Source of the DNA: Branchiostoma belcheri
Taxonomy: Eukaryota > Chordata > Leptocardii > Amphioxiformes > Branchiostomatidae
Direction of reading: 5' to 3'
Assembly: GCF_001625305.1 (NCBI RefSeq)
Contig: NW_017804242.1
Span: 2,817,197 to 2,881,196, forward strand
Length of the DNA: 64,000 nt
Shown here: positions 59,853 to 64,000 of the stretch, piece by piece
How positions within the stretch are numbered: the first letter of the stretch is position 1
Layout: each line of letters begins with the position of its first letter
Program-made: the position numbers and the translations under genes
Notes under the pieces: model-generated
The model's database searches: none
What the model was told of the DNA's origin: nothing
What the model saw: the letters and a program-made list of their open reading frames with translations, nothing else

Positions 59853-62800
59853 ATGCCCTGCTGGTACTATGAGAAGAAGGACTTGTTGTGCTCGCCCTCT
59901 GCCACTGCTGGGGTGGACTATGCTACGGAGTGTAGGTACAGACGGGAGGGAGCCAGGTTTATCATCGATGCAGGGACAGCACTGGGATTGTATCCTTTTC
60001 TTTGCAGTGGACAAAATGGCTTTAGTAATATTGTTGATATTCATGTCACCATTTGGTCTATCATCTTGACATGATTATGTTATACCAGCTTTTGAATAAT
60101 ACTTCAAATAAATTTTAATTTGATTTATTGTTGGAGATTTATTGTTTAAGATTAGTGTGACATTTTAATGTTATATCCTTGACAATATCTTACAGAAAGC
60201 CACAAACCTTTGCCACCGGAGTTGTATATTTTCACAGATTCTATATGTTTCACACATTCAAGGATTTCAACAGATATGTAAGTACATAACATATGTTTCT
60301 GACTGAGTTATGAGTTTGTGGTTATTCTAGAGGGTCACTGCACGTTTATAAACACTGAATACTTCAGAATTTACAGTATGAGACGTGAGAAAATCTGCTT
60401 CCAAGTTCTATTTGATACATCATGCTATCTCAGCCTGTCTGTACCTGGAGGTCAGAATAAATGACACTTTTCTGTCTAACTGTAACAGGTCACTGGTGCC
60501 TGTTGTCTGTTTCTGGCTGGGAAGGTGGAAGAGACTCCAAAGAAATGTAGAGACATCATCAAAACAGCACGGGCCTTGCTGAATGATAAGCAGTTTGCTC
60601 CGTTTGGTGATGATCCCAAAGTACAGCAGGTAATATTTTGTTACTAATGCAATTATATACATGTAGTTATGAGTGGTGCAAGTAAAAGTTATCTTATAAT
60701 GCAGCTCAGTTTTAATGTCACCTGCACCTGTTTATATAAAAATGTGTGCAGAAAAAAAAGTACTTTGGAGCTCTGGTTAATATTGTCACAATGTCACCAT
60801 TCTTTCATTTGAAGCATGAAGCCATGAACATGTCGTGAACCTGTATGCTGTGTTACAGGAGGAGGTGATGACACTAGAACGGATCCTCCTGCAGACCATC
60901 AAGTTTGACCTACAGGTGGAGCATCCCTACATGTACATCCTCAAGTATGCCAAGTCACTCAAAGGTAGGTGTTCAAAGCAGTAACTTTTGATAGCTGCTT
61001 GTTTTAGCCTTATGTGAAGGGTTGCTGTGTTTCATTATATCAGTCCCTTGTAGTTTTTATCAAAGGGTACATGTGCCTGAAATTTAGTGAAAAGCATATT
61101 ACAGTCAAGACGTGAGTAGTGCAATGACTCTATGTAGTGGAAATCAAAAAGCTGTTTACTGCATATACATGTATTATATATACATGTAGAATTATGTACA
61201 CCTTTTTGCCATCTGATCCATGGTAGAAGTTATTTAAATGTATGGTGTTCTATCACTATCCTACCAGAAAATTGCTTAGAGAAGCTATGGATATACATAT
61301 TGAGTTTGATCTTTTTGCCCCTGCAGAAGATGCCCAGTCTCTGACTCTAGACAAGAATAAGTTGCACAAGCTGGTACAGATGGCATGGACGTTTGTCAAT
61401 GACAGGTACAGTTTTTAAGTTCTTGGGGACAGTGGGGTGTGTGTTTGTATAGATTCCAGTATTTTTCGTATAATGAGGGTTTCGTATACCTCATATTTTA
61501 TCTGCTTCATGTGACAGAAGACTGACGGAAGATACCATAGTAACAGATGTTTTCCCATCCTGCAGCCTGTGCACCACCCTGTGCCTCCAGTGGGAACCAC
61601 AGATCATTGCCATCGCCATCATGCACCTGGCAGGCAGACTGACCAAGTTTGACATGCTGGGGGCCGTGCAGTCCAACGCTGACAAACCTGTCAAGAACTG
61701 GTGGGACAGGTTTGAAGAGGATGTGTCCTTGGAACTTTTGGAAGGTACCAGTACTGTACATCAATTTCGCAATAGGGGGAAATCAGGCATTTACAGCTTG
61801 CTTACAGAGTGTATTTACTGACAAAAAATCTATGTTATTCATTGTTGGATGATTTCAAACATAAAAGTGCCACATGTATTTCAAGATTTACAGTAGTGGA
61901 AAATCATGCCAGGCTTTTGTGTTAATATGTATTAGTTTAAGAGGATGATAGGTATTTCAATCCTTTCTCCCTACAGACATCTGTCATCAGGTGTTGGACC
62001 TGTACTCTCAGCCCCAGGGCACATCCACACCCTCCCCTCCCCCTTCTCCTGCCTCCAGACCTGCCAAGAGACAGAGAATAGTAAGTGCTAGGAACAAAAG
62101 ACTAAATCACAGAACAACAACTGTATGTCTTTGAGAATGGTTTACAAGATCCTTTTTCTATGATGTTTTGAGCTATTTTGAAGGGGAGGCAGATACATTT
62201 GTACATTTCCTTTAGAGGCATATTGTGGATAATGCAACTACTGTAGGTTGGTCTCAATGGTTCACTACCAGCCATTAAAGTCTATAGGAAATGTTATGAT
62301 TACCCTGTCCCTCAGGGTTGACAGATGATGATGATTTCTCTTGTCCAATTGCAGGAATCTCCTGGCCAGATGGAACCAAAACCCTCCACGCAAGGTATGT
62401 CTTTCTGAAATGACTATCACTTTTAAAACAAGGTTATGCATTTGGCCCTTTTCCATGGCAAGATATTGACTTAAAGTGCAAATAGATCAGGTGTAGCCAT
62501 GCTACTGGAGAAATGAAGATGTACTTAAATCACAACATGGATGAATGTATGTTCTGGTAAGTGGAGCCAGGAAATGCTGGTCACAAAAGGTTGATTCCCC
62601 TTAGTTCTTGTATATGCTGCAGTTTCTCGCAGTTTTACAGTTTATCTTACTTATCTGGTCTGATTGCTCAACCAAGTGTTTAAGCAATCATGACCTCTGT
62701 GCCCCCAGCTGCAGCTAATGGAGTGCCTAGTGCAGAGAGAGCCGAGTTTCTGCAGACGACTCTTCCCAGGAAGCAGTCCCCTCCTCCTCCACACAGAGCT

Positions 62801-64000
62801 ATCACAGCGCTCCCACCTCCTCCACTTCATCTGTCAAGTCTTCTCCCATGGAACCCCAGTCTACAGCTAACACAGAACTGGTCTCCATGGGCATATCAGA
62901 GAGTTCCAATCCTCCCATAGAGCAGAACCCCGCTCCCAGCACCTCCACACAACTTCCTACTCTCCAGGCTTCTGCCAGCAGCACCTCGGTGCACCAACAG
63001 GTCCCTTACAATTTCAAGGCTAGCGGATTCACGTCACAGATCCCCTCTACCCTCGGGTATGCCACCTACTGCACCGGGCAGTAAGCCACCTCCAACACAG
63101 GCTTACACCCAACCTCCTCCCCCCACACATCAACCAGCGTTTCCCCCTCCTGGGCACCCCCCTCCCAACTACCCACCCCCAAGCATCCCTCCGCCCAACT
63201 ACCCACCCCCAGTCCCACCTCCGGGTCCCCCACCCCACAACACAGCAGCCCCTCCTCCTAACTTTCCCCCACAGGGGGTACCGCCTGACCCCTCTCTGAG
63301 TCAGACCACAGGGACCACCACTTATTTACCACCCAAGGGTACGGGAGACATGAACTTTGGACAGCAGGGCTCCGCTGGTGGTTACAGTTCCCAGGGTACA
63401 GCAGTGGGGTCTGCCAGCTCCAGTTATGGTGCGGATGGGTCCAGTATGGGGGCAGGTGGTTCCACCGGGTACAGTCAACAGGGGCCGGGGTATGGGACCA
63501 GCCAGCCCAACTTTGGGTCAGATAACTTTGCACAACAACAAGGAGCTCCGGGTATGTATGGCCCAAAAGGTGGTGACAACTTTGGGAGCACTCAAGGCGG
63601 TCACTATCAACAAGGCAGTGGCTATGGTACATCAGGTGCAGGTGCTTCAGGCTACAGTGCGCAGGGTTCAAGTGGGGGAAACTTTGGCCAGCAGGCTGGT
63701 GCCTACGGGGCAGGAGGGAGTGGTGCCAGCTACGGACAACCTGGAGGCAACACCAGCTTCAACCAGAGTGGAGGCTACCCTGGATCAGGCAACTACCAGG
63801 GGGGCCCAGGGAAGGGGGGTGGCTACTCAGGAGGGGGGTATTCTGATGGCAACCAGTTCTCCTCAACACCGTACAAACCACCACATACTCCCACCACCCC
63901 GGGCTACCCCACCCCACCCATGGGCGGCTCCTCCAGTTTCCAGCCCAGAGGACCCCACTATGACACCCCGCGGGGCCCTCCCCCCACAGGCCAGAACAGC
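59853..64000 (+). CDS. CCNK: Cyclin K (3' end outside the window)
   Basis: Ortholog of cyclin K, the partner of CDK12 and CDK13 that phosphorylate RNA polymerase II for elongation and DNA-repair gene expression (family knowledge). Coding exons: 59853-59989, 60196-60277, 60489-60629, 60859-60964, 61327-61405, 61566-61744, 61977-62080, 62355-62394, then a last large exon from 62756 (or 62709) past 64000. The cyclin fold shows [80 protein letters not shown] and [10 protein letters not shown]. Small insertions relative to vertebrates are KVQQ after GDDP, and SNADKPVKN in the second fold. The rest is disordered: Ser/Thr- and Pro-rich, then Gly/Tyr/Gln/Ser-rich from about 63340. The best reading of the last exon needs a 1-base frame change near 63030-63041. 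The ATG at 59853 is the first after the leader intron; the protein lacks the N-terminal extension I recall in human. Confidence 0.94.

Noticed and set aside
63258-63671. 137-codon minus-strand open frame
   Set aside because: Antisense of the cyclin K low-complexity tail; low-complexity DNA often leaves the opposite strand open.

Overview
The window is nuclear DNA of an invertebrate animal, most likely a lancelet (Branchiostoma). Genes are split into many short exons with GT/AG introns, and the proteins read as close, full-length orthologs of vertebrate genes. tRNA-derived SINEs, LINE tails and small DNA transposons lie in introns and spacers. There are no operons, CRISPR arrays or prokaryotic genes. 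The species call is inference; the metazoan nature is read directly.

Layout: 1-5723 holds no recognised exon and is probably intron of the stum gene. STUM exon 1 (5724-6042, -) is followed by about 6 kb without a gene. DPY19L1 (13717-18326, -) contains a 936-base assembly gap and an apparent 1-base frameshift. MBIP (18725-22294, +) starts about 400 bases away, head to head. KIZ (23194-29626, -) ends tail to tail with MBIP. SIRT2 (30263-36034, +) is head to head with KIZ. Two tandem copies of a small PPC/DUF296-domain gene (39081-39800 and 41823-42601, -) follow. A region of repeats (42660-44650) includes a 1.3 kb inverted-repeat DNA element. UBR7 (45830-50681, +) ends tail to tail with SETD3 (52828-58341, -). 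SETD3 is head to head with CCNK (59853-64000+, +), which runs off the window.

Apart from the STUM/DPY19L1 pair and the PPC tandem pair, every neighbour changes strand, giving three compact divergent promoters (DPY19L1/MBIP, KIZ/SIRT2, SETD3/CCNK). The products do not form one pathway: tryptophan C-mannosylation in the ER (DPY19L1), the ATAC acetyltransferase complex (MBIP), the centrosome (KIZ), NAD-dependent deacylation (SIRT2), ubiquitin ligation (UBR7), actin histidine methylation (SETD3) and transcription elongation with CDK12/13 (CCNK). The SETD3/CCNK head-to-head pair is also found in vertebrates.

I found no convincing undescribed multi-gene system. The most unusual items are the PPC gene pair with a nearly identical internal segment, the inverted-repeat element with its own subterminal repeat, a perfect 37-base-arm hairpin downstream of SIRT2, the intron-poor DPY19L1 body, and a FUS/EWS-like low-complexity tail on cyclin K.
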